This document shows, piece after piece, positions 40,991 to 52,564 of a stretch of 64,000 nucleotides of DNA. The notes below the pieces were generated by a model. It worked only from the letters and a program-made list of their open reading frames with translations. It searched no databases and was not told the DNA's origin. The DNA lies in the NCBI GenBank assembly GCA_011037195.1, contig JAAEAF010014562.1, forward strand, positions 1-64,000, in the 5' to 3' direction. How positions within the stretch are numbered: position 1 is the stretch's first letter; the number at the start of each line of letters is the position of its first letter. The stretch is from Triatoma infestans (taxonomy: Eukaryota; Arthropoda; Insecta; Hemiptera; Reduviidae). Made by a program: the position numbers and the translations under genes.

Positions 40991-41009
40991 TTAGCCTATA
41001 TATTAAGCC

Positions 41010-41805
41010 AGAGTATACGATCGTAGAGGGGCACAGGCTAAGGAGGTTATGGCTACTTAGGGAATCGATGAGTATCGACTAGCAGCAAAAAGAATAGTTG
41101 AGTCAAGAAAGGGGATGTGTGCTCATGTGTGTGTATACTCAAGGAAATCAGTAGCCAAAATGAAGTTTTACTATTTTGGGTACCCAGGCATTCAGGTTAT
41201 AAGGGCAACAAGAGGGCAGATCGCTTTGCCCAAAACGATTCCTTAGAAACCTTTCTGCGGTGTTGCAAAAAATGCCACATGAATACAGCCATCAGAAGTA
41301 TGGGTGTACGACAGATCATCGCAAGTTTCCAGACCAAGAGGCAGGGAAAAATAGTTCATTCACAAGCTACTCCAACAAGGCGTGCAATTATATAGATGAC
41401 GTAAGGTCTCCTGACTAACTTAATGAAGCACATGCGATATGCATTGGCGTGAAAACGGAGAGCCTGTGTTTAGGTTTTGTCAGCAAAAAGAAGAAACAGC
41501 ACTACATGTTGTACTGTGTCAATGTGGAGGGTTGTGTGGCGGAAATTTCTCTTCTTGAGGGAGAAAAAACTGATCACTTCAAGTTTCACCCAGGAAGTCA
41601 TTCACGGATACCCTGTGTTTAGGTTTTGTCAAGACCTAAAGAAAAAACACCACTGCATGTTGTACTTTCAGTGTGAGGGGCTTGTGTGGCTGAAAGTTCT
41701 CTTCTTGGGGGAGAAAAAATTGGTGACTTCAAGCTTCACCCAGAAAGTCATTCACCCTAGACTCATAAGTCTAAATAAAGAAGACAGTCCTGGAGGAGGG
41801 TAACT
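41010..41805 (+). mobile_element. LINE-X-like RNase H fragment with duplicated 3' part
   Basis: Reads LLFWVPRHSGYKGNKRADRF (41177-41236), the C-terminal RNase H motif, then LLTNLMKHMRYAL and FRFCQ(Q/D)..KEET. A segment at 41468-41590 (TTTAGGTTTTGTCAGCAAAA ... TTCACCCAGGAAGTCATTCA) is repeated at 41617-41757 with changes, a tandem duplication of about 150 bp. A 3' UTR-like CCACAATAGACCCCATAAGG follows at 41819. Confidence 0.62.
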
Positions 41806-41859
41806 CTACCTTTTGGATGCCACAATAGACCCCATAAGGACCCCACAGAATCTAATCTA

Positions 41860-42125
41860 CTCTGTAGTTTAGATTAGATCTGTAGCTTATGGCTCTGAAA
41901 TGTGAGTGTTGATCAGAACGGAAAAGAAAAATCCTTAAAACCCATTTTTGGGTGAAGTCAGGATGGTGAATGGCTTTCAAGATTAGGACAAATCGAGAAG
42001 TTATGACAACTGTTCGGGGGTGTATGATCTTAGTAGAGTATTTGTTTGAAGCCAGCAGATTGGGATGGCTGTGGGATAAGGGCATGTGCAATAGAATGGA
42101 GAAAAACAAGAGGTACCAAAGTTAG
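41860..42125 (+). pseudogene. Non-LTR ORF2 C-terminal remnant (RTE/CR1-type)
   Basis: Shifted frames read AYGSEM-VLIRTEKKNP, KIRTNREVMTTVRGCMILVE, FEASRLGWLWDKGM and CNRMEKNKRYQ. The order (YGSE.W.LT, R.RTN.E, RLRW.GH..RM) is that of the same LINE type as 21241-21790. Several stops. Confidence 0.6.
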
Positions 42126-43265
42126 TTGCTGAAGGAGGAAGGAGAATATTGACGAGTGATTAGGACTTGATTGGTTCATCTTTTGATATTAGTGAAAGAG
42201 AGATAGCAAGGAAAAATCTATGAAAATTCAGCAACATAGTTTCAGTTCTTTGCCGAAAAAAGAGAAAGAGAAGAGAGAGAGAGGGGGGAATCCCTGAGAA
42301 ACCCGAAATATGATAAAGTGGTAAATTCTAATTCTTAAGAGGTGAACAGATCCACACACCCAGCTCGCACATGGCACACACACACACACACACACAGCTT
42401 TACCATTGTTTTTTCCGCATCACTTCACTATATATCCAACCCTTTCATTAGAAACCTAAATTATTTATAATCGCATCAAATATCCACAGAATTCTAATCT
42501 GATTTGTCCAGCCATGTTTGTTCTTATTTAAATAATTAATACAAAATTACAAAATATCGTTGCGCAACTTAAAACAGAAAAAAAAAACCTAATAAACTTA
42601 TGACTACTATATATATATATTTTTTTTGTTTTTTTATTATTTTTAATAAAAATACAACAAATATAATGTATAAAAAAAATATATACAATCCAAAGAATTA
42701 TTCGAATTTAAAACAAAAAATTATATTATTTAATTAATTTTTTTTTTTTTAAGTTGAGATTGTCAGTTCATCTCAGTTAATTTTGTCTATGGTGGATTTT
42801 TTTAACTAAGATTGTCTAGGATTTTGAACTAAAAAAAATGAAAATTTGAGATTAACAGCTCCGGACTAGAGGTTTCTATGTGTGTGTGTGTGTGTGGCTC
42901 CACTGAAGATTATACGATCAGATCATAATTGGAAAGGTTGCAAGAAAAATGGAATTCCCTATAAAATGTCTTTTTTCAAAGTGAAGGAGCTACATAAAAA
43001 GTCCTCCCCCACCACCACCCACCCCCAAAAAAGCGGGAGACTTTTTTAAAATTGGGCCGAAACAAAAGGAGAGTGTAGCCACATAAATTTGTCACAGCAT
43101 ATAAGCTCTGATCAAAGTTTCGTATGTTCCATCTAAAATTGTTTTGAGTTTTGGAAATTCCCAACATAACAACTTGGCATCTTTGCTGATATCTGCCGCT
43201 ACAGCATAGCTTCTTTTTTTTCGGTTCTTAGAAATTTTGGGAATCTAGGAAGATTTCTAGATTGA
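42126..43265. other. No gene recognised; CA and TG tracts
   Basis: A CA tract lies at 42374-42396, TA and T runs at 42608-42760, and a TG tract at 42880-42896. The minus-strand frame at 42976-43167 has no recognisable content. Confidence 0.4.
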
Positions 43266-43269
43266 GGAT

Positions 43270-43526
43270 ATCTTCTTTACAAACACCACTGGACACCGTT
43301 TGATAGCATCACAGTTCGTCAGCAGATTTTTTGAAGCTTGCGATATCACCCCCTCAATTTCACCCCAAGAAATAAAATCTGCAGTCACCATCGCCCCGCG
43401 TTCTACGCCCAGAAAGCCCCCTGAGACTACAAAAAGAAAAAAAAAACGAAATCAAAGCCAAAAAATACTTTATCCAAGGTTAAGTCAACACTTCAAAACT
43501 GACCGCGAAGTTGTTATTTTGGATTG
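43270..43526 (+). pseudogene. Possible pogo/Tigger-like transposase C-terminal tail
   Basis: A 75-84 codon frame reads ISPQEIKSAVTIAPRSTPRK followed by a basic TTKRKKKRNQSQKILY stretch. Pogo-type transposases often end with SP..IRP.PKA and an R/K-rich linker of this kind. No DDE core is present upstream, so the assignment rests on a short degenerate pattern. A host Lys-rich exon is an alternative. Confidence 0.3.
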
Positions 43527-43609
43527 AACTTGTTTTAAAACTGGTTGTGGGGAAGGTGGTTGTGAAAAAAAAAGAAGATCTGTTATGAAACACTCACATG
43601 TCTATCAAT

Positions 43610-43800
43610 TACTGCAATTTATATAGTTATGGAATAAATATGTAGTTGGGTCCACCGCAATCATGCATAACATCATATCGTGCATGCTTCATTTTCTTGG
43701 TGCTGACCGATTTCCCCATATTCTCATCCATCATCGAATGTTATTATAACCATAATAAACCTCGTAACATAACAATCAATCAGAAACATTAAGTGAATAA
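43610..43800. mobile_element. FB3 foldback, single arm
   Basis: CGTGCATGCTTCATTTTCTT, GGTGCTGACCGATTTCCCC and CATCCATCATCGAATG resemble the left arm of the complete FB3 at 59752. No right arm follows. Confidence 0.5.
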
Positions 43801-44079
43801 AAACTCTCCTCGCTGATAAATACTGGACACCCCCCCCCCCAAATTGAAGCCATGCTACGATGTATAAAAGCATAGGAATTTTGTAAATGTTAGTTAAAAA
43901 TGTAGTCTTAGAACACTGCTATTAGCGTGACTATGAAGGTAGATGTCATGTCGTCAAAAGTTCTTAGGCGTGATTTTTTTTTTTTAGAAATACCTCAGTT
44001 TTTTGGGGGGGTTTCTGAGGGCAAAATATGGCTATGGAGCTTCCTCTGTTCAGTGTATGTCATCGCCTTGAATGCATAA
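43801..44079. other. Intergenic
   Basis: A poly-C run near 43830 and a poly-T run near 43975; nothing else recognised. Confidence 0.45.
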
Positions 44080-44345
44080 AAATAACACTATGGCTGTAGA
44101 TAGTTTGGGACGCATGGGGTGGGGGACTTAATTTTCCCCTTCCCATGGCTCTAGTTGGCTGACGTTGCAGATAAGATCTAAGCACTCCCCATCCTATTGG
44201 CTCTTCTACCAAAGTCGCGTAGTCTAGTTTTGCGCCGGAAGGAAACCCGTTAATCTTTTTTCCCCCATTTCCTACTTTTCTCCTTTCCTTGAGCAGAGAC
44301 AACCACGTTCTGCTCATACAAAGGGTCGCATCATATTTTACTCAA
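44080..44345. mobile_element. FB2 single arm
   Basis: GGGGGACTTAATTTTCCCCT, CCCATCCTATTGGCTCTTCT and ACGTTCTGCTCATACAAAGG match 49400-49600 and each arm of the complete FB2 at 44670. Confidence 0.6.
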
Positions 44346-44414
44346 ACAGTAACGTAAACGAGCAACGTAAGGCCCAGCCATTGAATAAGGCTACGCACGT
44401 TAGGGCACTTGGTA

Positions 44415-44545
44415 CAGTTGGAGGCTGGATAGCATTTATGATTTCATTTTCTTGGTTTTGACCGGATTCTCATCCTTCGTCAGAGTAAGACTTAGTCAAT
44501 TTATGTAGAGAGTTAACCTTCAACTTATTAATGTTTCTGTGAATG
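44415..44545. mobile_element. FB3 foldback, single arm
   Basis: GGCTGGATAGCATTTATG, TTTTGACCGGATTCTCATCC, TCGTCAGAGTAAG and TATGTAGAGAGTTAACCTTC match an FB3 arm (59752-60118). Confidence 0.55.
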
Positions 44546-44669
44546 GTCTATATATCAAGATTAAAGGAAACCCCTCGTTGGTAGAATAAATCGCAGAAAA
44601 TTAAAAAAAAAAAAACCTGTTTAGTAAAACAGTTTTTTAGGTTTCCGCGGCCATTTTCATGAAAAACAC

Positions 44670-45390
44670 TTAGGTTTCCGGGTTGAGGAAGCGTCAGTCG
44701 TTTGCTAGAAACTGAATTTTCGCCCATATTGCACTAGAGCCTCTTTAGGGTCATTGCACCTGCTAATGGAGCAATGAACCTTGGTCGAGAAGGGGGCATG
44801 GCTCTTTCCTCCGTCTTCTTGAACAGCATCTTTGCTGCAGGTGGTAGGTAAGGGCTTAATTTTCTTACTTGTTCATGGCTCGCTGGCGGACAAGGCATGG
44901 TGCTTGGCATAAGTCTCCCATCCCACTGCCCTCCTACCAACATTTTAACCTTGTTAACGTGTTGTGATTAATCTTTCTGTGACACGTCTTAAAGAACATA
45001 TTCACAATGTAACGCATAACAAGACAGAGAAGTCTACTCTCTGTATAAAGAGAGACGATGGACTCCGTCTAAGCAGAACATGGCTCCTCCTGCTCAGAGA
45101 AAGGGGTGAAAAAGCAGGGAGGTTTTCCGAAGCAGGACAAGGTTGAAACTTTAGCAGGAGGGCTGTGTGAGATCTCGTCACTCGCCAGCCAGCCATCCGT
45201 GAACAAGAGAAAAATTAAGCTCCACCCACCACCTATAAGGAAAGATTTTGATCAAGAAGTCAGTCAAGATGGCGCAAGAAGGAGCTATGCACTTAATCTG
45301 AAGAGGTTCAATTGTAATATGTGCAAAACGTCGTCAGTTTCTAGAAACCACTGACACATTCTCAACCCGGAATCTCAAATGTTTTTTCCT
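44670..45390. mobile_element. FB2 foldback element, complete
   Basis: Inverted arms of about 350 bp meet near 45030. Left: CCGGGTTGAGGAAGCGTCAG, TTTGCTAGAAACTG, AGGGCTTAATTTTCTTACTT and CCCATCCCACTGCCCTCC. Right, as reverse complement: CCGGGTTGAGAATGTGTCAG, TTTCTAGAAACTGACG, GAGCTTAATTTTTCTCTTG and AGCCCTCCTGCTAAAG. It is non-coding and consistent with a MITE-like non-autonomous DNA element. Confidence 0.7.
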
Positions 45391-45399
45391 GTTTAGTAA

Positions 45400-45705
45400 A
45401 CTTTCAATTCCGGTCAACTGGAGTTTTTTTTGGTTTTATGTCAAAAAGTGATAGGCCTACATTATGTTATATATACATAAAGTTTAAAGAAAAAAATTTG
45501 GAGGCATGTTCAAGAAAAGCACCAAAAAAATAATGAAAAATTCATACAGTAAAGTGATACTTTTGGTTGACCGATTTTGACCATATTATTTTGTAAGCCC
45601 CCCCCCCCCCCGAAAGTGTGCCTAAACAATCAAAATATTTTTCAATTACACCTATAAGAAACTGCAGTAAGCTGAAGTGTTGTAAGTGGTTTTCACATCA
45701 GATTT
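45400..45705 (-). repeat. MDR dispersed repeat, mixed fragments
   Basis: TCAATTCCGGTCAACTGG, AAAGTTTAAAGAAAAAAATT and AGTGATACTTTTGGTTGACC are MDR-type. ACTGCAGTAAGCTGAAG and TTTTCACATCAGATTTGG near 45660-45705 are reverse blocks. Confidence 0.5.
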
Positions 45706-46496
45706 GGATTTTTTACTTTATCTTGTGTCTCAATCTTTTTAATCATGTTTTTAAAGTCCTCCCTTGGATACGGAAAATCACTGTAAGTTCAAACTTATGT
45801 TTAAACCTAACCAACAATGGCTTCCAAAAATATTCTTTAAACTTCGGTTTGCCATTTAAACCTAGAAACCACTGACATATTCTCAACCCGGAATCTCAAA
45901 TGTTTTTTCCTGTTCAGTAAACTTCCAATTCCGATCAAACGACAAAACGACATATTTATTAAAGCTCTCCTAAAATGCCACTTTGCCCTCTGATACAAAG
46001 AATTATGCCAAACACTAATGGTCGCCAGAATATGAGAGATCAAAAATACTCAAAGGTAAATTTACAGCCAACTCTACCGAAAAGACCATGGTTTCTTCTT
46101 AGCCATAACGAAAGTAGACAGTTCGTCCACTACAATGGTCAAGTGGTACCAAGTGGTACCACATATAAATTATTAAGGAATTGGGTCATTTCTAAAAGTC
46201 CTGGATACGAAATTTTTAAAAGGCCTTATAAAATATAAACATAATTAATCCCCCATGATGTTAGAGAGAGGGGGGACACTTCGAAATTAATTCACTTTAA
46301 TTTCATCAACAACTTTACTGGAAGATTTAAAGTTAAAAATATGAGTGATAAAAATGTGCATTTTCAAACATATTATGCTGTATGAGTTTCGGAAGGATTC
46401 AAATTGTGATTTGCAAAATTTAGGTAAAAAAATTTCAACTTGGAAGACCAACTGAAAAGTCTGGTCGCCCTAACTTCTGGTTGAAAAATGCAATGA
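45706..46496. other. Mostly unassigned; FB2 terminus at 45865-45900
   Basis: CCTAGAAACCACTGACATAT and TCTCAACCCGGAATCTC at 45860-45900 form a solo right end of FB2. The plus-strand frame 45975-46238 (87 codons, includes KRPWFLLSHNESRQF) is unrecognised. From 46380 reverse or plus MDR-like sequence leads to the LINE-X start. Confidence 0.4.
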
Positions 46497-47035
46497 GGGG
46501 GTGGCTAGGGAGGGAGCCTCCTTACCTTTTTGTGGTCCTGGGCCATCCTTTGCTGTCACTAAGCGGTTTTCTGCGATAATCAGATTAGACATTGGGAGAA
46601 ACGTTGGAAGGACCACGCAGGGGTGCCTTCAGGCTAAAAGATTTATGAAAGGGACTAAACAGGAAGTTTCGGATTACCTCCTGCTCTGAGCAGGATAAGA
46701 TGGAGGATTTTAGTAGGTGTAGGAACACATATGGGTGTAGTCATTTACATAATATAGGTAGGACGTCTAGTCCCGTATGTCAGAATTGTGATGATGGAAT
46801 TTGGAAAAAAAATGTATCACTATTATTTATGTCAGTGTCCCCGTTTTGCTGGTATTAGGTTTCGTATCTTTGGTAGGGCCTCACTCTCACGGGAAAGCCC
46901 GGGAGGGCTGGAGCGATAGAATATTTTAGGATATTGTAGACAGACCGGTAAACTACCGGGGGAGATTAATTAGGGGGATAAAAGCCACATAGGCTTAGGT
47001 CCCATGCCAATAGGCACCCATGACTTAATAATAAC
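46497..47035 (+). mobile_element. LINE-X 3' fragment
   Basis: Opens with LAREGASLPFCGPGPSFAVT at the same point as the copy at 2601. It continues KRFSAIIRLDIGRNVGRTTQ, GCLQAKRFMKGTKQEVSDYL, PVCQNCDDGIWKKN, YLCQCPRFAGIRFRIFGRAS and LPGEIN, with frameshifts from 46690 on. It ends GACTTAATAATAA. CTGGTTGAAAAATGC before and ATGGTTGATGATATG after may be a diverged target duplication. Confidence 0.7.
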
Positions 47036-48879
47036 ATGGTTGATGATATGTCTGAAATTCATATCAACAGCATTTCGTTCCGATGTGTTTCTTTTCTAAG
47101 CTTGATGTTTGAGTATTGACAAAATCATGATCAATTTTTTTTTTTTTTTGTGAACGCATTGCTGATACATGAATTTTGACAGAAACCTTCATATCCAAAG
47201 TGGTGGTGTTCTTTAAAACTAGCGAAATAATAAGTTTGAACTTTCTGCGATTTACCCGTGTAATAAATACATGGGTTCATTGCCACAAACATACAGGCTT
47301 AAAAACTTATTTATTTTTTTTGTCTGCAACCTTATTAATAATTTTTAATAAATTATTGAAATAAATAATAAAATGGTAAATACTTTTAATCACAAACGAA
47401 AGAAAGTATATATATATATATAAAATATTTTCTCTTTTCTCACAGCTGACGTAAAGAAATATTATTCAACTCTAACTAGCCCGATTGAAGTTATAACAAA
47501 CAGAGTTAAAAGATTATAGAGAGATGGAGTCTTCATTTTTTTCATATATTTGTTTACATTCATATTAGATTAAGAAACCAATTTAATACGGTTAAAGGGG
47601 GGGGGATTTAATATTCAACATATGAGTATAATTCAGTATAGCGCCACAAGTGCCCCCAAAAAATTTCTAGTTACTCCCCCCCATATACGCCATTATTAGG
47701 AAATCCCATTGAAATCAAAAAATGCTTACTAGACCAGCCAACGCATAATAGATCATATATAGAAAAATAAAAAAAAATTTGCAAAAATACAAATAGGAAA
47801 ACAAGTTTATAATTACAAATATTTGTTTATCTATAAGTTCAAATTTTATGTTGTATTTTTTTAAGTACATTTTTTTTTTAAATTTTTTTTTAATTAAAAT
47901 TTTAAATTATTTATAAATTTAATTACAGATATTACCTATTATATTTTTTACTGTTTAAATAATTTTTTTTTTTTTTTTTTATTTACGTACTTAAAATGTA
48001 ACAAAAATATATTTCAATCACATATAATATAACAATTAAGTTATTACAAGAAATACAGCTAGTATTTTTTTTTTTTTTTAAACGTTGCGTCAAATAAATT
48101 TTTTTTTTTTTTTAATTATTTCCTTTTATTTTTATTTTTATTACTCGTGTTCGTATTTTTATTTATTTATTTATTTTTTTGTCAACGGTATATACAAGAA
48201 ACATACAGTTTTTTTTAAATATTACATATCTCCGTATTGCATCTTCATTTTAAATTTAACAATAATACTAAACGAAATTAAAAATTAAAATAAAAAAAAA
48301 TAAAATAAAATAAAAAATATGCAATAACTCGTGCATATAAATATACATTATACAAAAGAGGCATTTTTTATTTTACATATATATTTAGTCTCACGAAATA
48401 AATATATATATATATATTTTAAACACTTAGGAAGAACAAAAAGCAAAATATGTTAACTACACACATTTTATATGGGAGGCTCAAAAAAAAAAAAAATTAC
48501 ATTTGAAAAATATTTTATTTTTGTGGCTCGAAACCGAAAAAAAAAATTAAGGATGTAATTTCTTGATTTATAAATTCAAATGGTGGTAGGGTGGGGTGGA
48601 TCTCAGGAAATAAGGGATATTGATTCGTGTTTGGAGTAAAAGTGTTGGTCAATATGGCCGGAGAAAGGATCTACCGGCCCAGCCCCCCTCTTCTTCACTA
48701 CTAAGAGGTTCATTACTGTATTGGCTTTCATGGTGTGAACGATCCTGAAGAGAAAGGTTCAATGCAACATGGGCGGAAACGTCGTTTTTTTTTAAGTAAA
48801 CCACCGGAAACGCGAAGTGTTTTTTCAATAAGAATAAATTTAATGTAAATTCAATTTGGGGAAGGGGGAGCAATCCAGC
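47036..48879. other. AT-rich region with long T/A runs, no gene
   Basis: Includes TA tracts near 47408 and 48405 and T-runs up to about 20. Frames such as 48085-48288 are Phe/Tyr-rich artefacts of T runs. The minus-strand frame 48649-48918 has no recognisable motif. Confidence 0.55.
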
Positions 48880-48892
48880 CAGTTTATTAATT

Positions 48893-49131
48893 TTTTTTTT
48901 AAATTTAGGGCACGTCAACGGTCTCTGGTCATTAGCGCCCCCGGAGCCTTCTCAGTGCACTACTGGCTTCTGGACAGTGTTCTCTCGTTACAGGACAACA
49001 CTGTCCATCACCGAACGTGAGCTGTATAGAGGCTCCTAGGAAGAAAAAGTCTAAGGGCAGCAGCTAGACTCGAACCCGGCACCTCCGCGTTGCTAGTCCA
49101 GTACGCTAACCACTTAGCTAATCCCTTCCCT
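48893..49131 (-). mobile_element. SINE-A with 13 bp target duplication
   Basis: Complete reverse copy: AAATTTAGGGCACGTCAACG, GACAGTGTTCTCTCGTTACA and AGACTCGAACCCGGCACCTC. CAGTTTATTAATT occurs just before (48880-48892) and just after (49132-49144), a target duplication typical of LINE-mobilised SINEs. Confidence 0.9.
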
Positions 49132-49144
49132 CAGTTTATTAATT

Positions 49145-49394
49145 AATTAATTAATAGTTAAAATTCTAGTTTAGCAAAATATGTTAACACCTACATTTTA
49201 TATGGGAGGCTCAAAAAAAGAAAATAATTTCTTTTGATTTTTTTAAAGAATACAAAACACTTATTATTTTTCAATAGTTCTAAATTTGAAGAAGGGTAAC
49301 TGTCCACTGTCCCGAAACTATAGTATTATGCTTTGAAATAATGTAGAAAAAAATTATGTATAATTATAATTAATTAATAAATTTGCTGGATTGC
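49145..49394. other. AT-rich intergenic
   Basis: ATGTTAACACCTACATTTTA with TATGGGAGGCTCAAAAAAAG at about 49180-49220 repeats 48450-48485, a local duplication. Nothing else. Confidence 0.45.
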
Positions 49395-49720
49395 ACCAAA
49401 AAAAGAAATGGGGGACTTAATTTTCCCCTTCCATGCCCCTGGTTGGTCGGCGTTATGAATGAGATATAATATCTCATCCCACTGGCCCTTCTACCAGTGT
49501 TTTAGTCTTGTTTTACACCGAAAGGAAGCCTGTTAATCATTTTTTTCCTTGCGTTCCCCCCCCCTTCTGAGCAGAGGCAGTCATGTTCTGCTCAGACATA
49601 GAGTGTATCATTTCTATTTTAGCAGTAACATAACCATCAGATAGAAGCTCGAAATATAAGGCCAGGCCATTGAAACGATCGAACTAAATAGTTAGTTTAG
49701 GGCATTTGCTTCAAATTGTC
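49395..49720. mobile_element. FB2 single arm
   Basis: GGGGGACTTAATTTTCCCCT, CTCATCCCACTGGCCCTTCT, TTTTACACCGAAAGGAAGCC, CATGTTCTGCTCAGAC and AAGGCCAGGCCATTGAAAC align with 44110-44400. Confidence 0.6.
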
Positions 49721-51274
49721 ATTTTATCCTATCCTATAAAACCATTGTAAAAGGCAAGCGAAGAAGGTCAGCCTAGGTTAAAATTGGCAGGATGCCTTGC
49801 AGAAACGGGGTCTCGTATGGAGCAAGGGAAGTGAATTTTGGAAGTAAGGGGGCTTTGTAAACTTCTTCCTTATACTGTTTAAGTGGTAGAAAGGGACTTG
49901 ATTATGAAGATGAAAGTTATTCTCCTCCTAAATTTCTAATGGCCCTCTTACGATACTTCTCTGAGGACAAAGACTTCAAAATGTCTGCAAAAAAAAAATG
50001 CCTAATTGTAGACTAATGTACTGCAAGTGCAGGAAATTTTCCAATTTTGTCCTAACCAACGTGCTGCTTTTTGGCATCATTGCAAGGCGATACTATCCTG
50101 AAGAAGCTCATTATAATATGGAGCAAAATGCCAGTTTATAACAAACTAAATATGTGGTGTCAACCCGAAAACCTAAATATTCTAGAGGCATATCAACAGT
50201 TTTCACAGCAATCCTTCCCATCCCAGCTTTGTGGTGGTGTGCTCAGTTGGTGGAATCCCGAAAATGGAGGCAAATAATGAGATGTTACTGTCTTATATAG
50301 ACAAACATCTGGTTGGATCTTCTACAAGGGTCGGAGGCACTGTGGTTTATGGAGATAGCTTTGCTCATGTCCGGGACTACTTTGTATCGAGTTTTTTTTT
50401 AGATAAGAGGAAGTAACACCCAAACCGAAGAGATTAGGGTTCACAAGACTAAGAGGCTTGGAACAAGTAAGTCTATGTTGGATTTTTTTCTAGTTCCGGC
50501 TTGTTATTTTTCTTTGGATTTAAGTTACATGAGAGGCCCAATTCCAAATCACTTCTGGGTAAGAATGTTGTTGTAGTTGTATGCTGTACAGTGTACGGTA
50601 TGCCAAGACTTAGCCCCTAAGTGGTCGATGAAGGAGGTTAAAATTATGGATATAACAATAAAAGAAAGGTCCTAGGTATGTGGTATAAATAAATTAGACG
50701 TAAATTTTTAGATGCTAAATATGAGGGGGGAGAAGTGTTTCAAGGCTAAAAAACTTCTGGGGGACAACCAGAAGCAGAAAAGAGGGGCCATTAAGATATT
50801 CGCACTCATTTGGGACACTGTAGACTTAGGAGCAAAATAGCTTAACAGGGGGGGAGGATAACCTTTTCCTGGGAGAGGGAAAATACTGGCTAATAAAATT
50901 CATGTCACTCGTCATAATCTTAAACATAAAAGAGCAGCCCAAAGACCAAATCTGCCAGACGATGTTTTTTTGCAGGTAAGAATGCCGTGTGGTGATCATG
51001 CCTCGGTTCCCAACGCCATGTCTAGTTGTATCACATCCGCTGTAACTTCTAATTTTTTCTATTCCAAAACATTGGGTTCAACACTGTTTGCACCACCATA
51101 GCGAAGAAGGAATCCAAAACCTTGACATTGATTATGGTGATCTATTACTCCTAAATCTGATTTTTAAAAAAACAGGATTGGCAGAGTGCGCTTTCTAAAC
51201 GAATAAATGCGTAGAGATTTATTTTATTTCTTAGCTTGGGTAGCCTAGTTCCACCTTGTTTCGGCGGCGTTCAC
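49721..51274. other. Unassigned; several unrecognised open frames
   Basis: Plus frames at 50071-50277 and 50231-50416 overlap. The second reads GGTVVYGDSFAHVRDYFVSS. Near 50880-51030 ANKIHVTRHNLKHKRAAQRP can be read. I cannot place them in a family. Frequent shifts suggest a decayed transposon or gene. Confidence 0.3.
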
Positions 51275-51346
51275 CCAACATCCTGAAGTTGAGCCAACAC
51301 CTGAAACCAGTCGATGACCACAAAATAGTAGCAGGCAATCCAAGAT
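51275..51346. mobile_element. FB1 right-arm fragment
   Basis: GAAACCAGTCGATGACCACA and AGTAGCAGGCAATCC are FB1 right-arm sequence; no left arm is present. Confidence 0.55.
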
Positions 51347-52334
51347 GTGTGGGAGGAAACCTAAACCACCATGTCTCGTAACATGAATAAAATACATCAG
51401 GGTTCATCCGGAGACCATTGTATAATCCCACGTCTTATAAACGCATGCTGTATCATCCAGGATGAATTATTGTGAAGCTGTTCCCCCCCCAACCTTTCTT
51501 CTCTCTGTAGCTTCATTTTATCTAAGAGTAATCTCGATGATAAAAAACACTTCAAAGCATTCCTAGGAAACATAATGGGAGCCCAATGTAGCGGCCTAAG
51601 AACATCTAAGATCACGATCTAGAATCCTGCGACTTTTCTTTTCTTATTTTTTAAGTAAACTTCTATTTTTTTCTTTATAAAGTATATATATATAAAAAAA
51701 ATGACTTAGCAAGACAATTTCAAAAATCAAGAAATTACATCCCTTCCATACGGTTATTGACAAACTTCATACCTGCACTTTTATTTGTATACAAATTTCA
51801 ACATCTATATATTCTTGGAATAAAAGATTTTAAGTGCATTTAAAATTTGCTTGTATATAATACCACAAAAGTCACACACAAGGTTTACAGGCAAAAAAGT
51901 TTCAGGAATGCATTTCTGGGAGGGGGGCAACAAAAAGTCAATAATGGGATCTTCTTAACTATTAATATATGTCGATTTTATTTTATTTTATTTTTTTTTT
52001 TGTGATTAACCAAAGATTTGATTGGTGATTTGATAACTCGAAATTCATAAGGTTCGACCAGAAGTAAAAAAAAAAAAAAAATTCTTTGCCAACGTTTCGA
52101 ATAAATTTTCGAATCTTTTTCAATACCAACCAAAAAATATGTTTATGTTACAAATCTTTAAAACATATGGGGGATTCACAAAACTGAAATATACCAGAAA
52201 AAAATTATATGGTATCTGTCATTATGACAAATACGTTTTTTCAACACCCTCCAGAACTCTCTAAACCCGCCCTCCCCCTTCCTCGCTATGTGAAAACGTT
52301 CGTTCGCTTTTTACCAAATAGTGCTTCCCCCCCC
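51347..52334. other. No gene recognised
   Basis: AT-rich, with poly-T/A runs near 51990 and 52065. AACGTTTCGAATAAATTTTC near 52090 is a short self-complementary stretch. Confidence 0.45.
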
Positions 52335-52430
52335 AAAAAACGTATTCTACGTTCTAATCTAGAAACTCGGAGCCTCCAAAAGAAGGTTCAGAGCACTAAG
52401 ACCTCAGCTGGGCCCATTGTGCACCTATTC
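52335..52430 (-). mobile_element. LINE-X 3' UTR fragment
   Basis: Minus strand: GGTGCACAATGGGCCCAGCT, GGAGGCTCCGAGTTTCTAG and ATTAGAACG. This matches the 3' UTR of the copy at 30954-31250 (GCACAATGGGCCCAGC ... TCTAGATTAG). Confidence 0.6.
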
Positions 52431-52564
52431 TACGTTAATATACTAAGGAACTTACAAAAATGTATTCTGAGTGTGTAGTGTGCGAAATATAATGTAACTG
52501 TTGTGTATAGCTGTCTTGTTTATTTAAAAATGTAACATTCAAGATTTTTTTTGATCTTTTAGAA

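Noticed and set aside
48085..48288. 67-codon Phe/Tyr-rich frame
   Set aside because: Produced by T-runs in AT-rich DNA; no protein-like composition.
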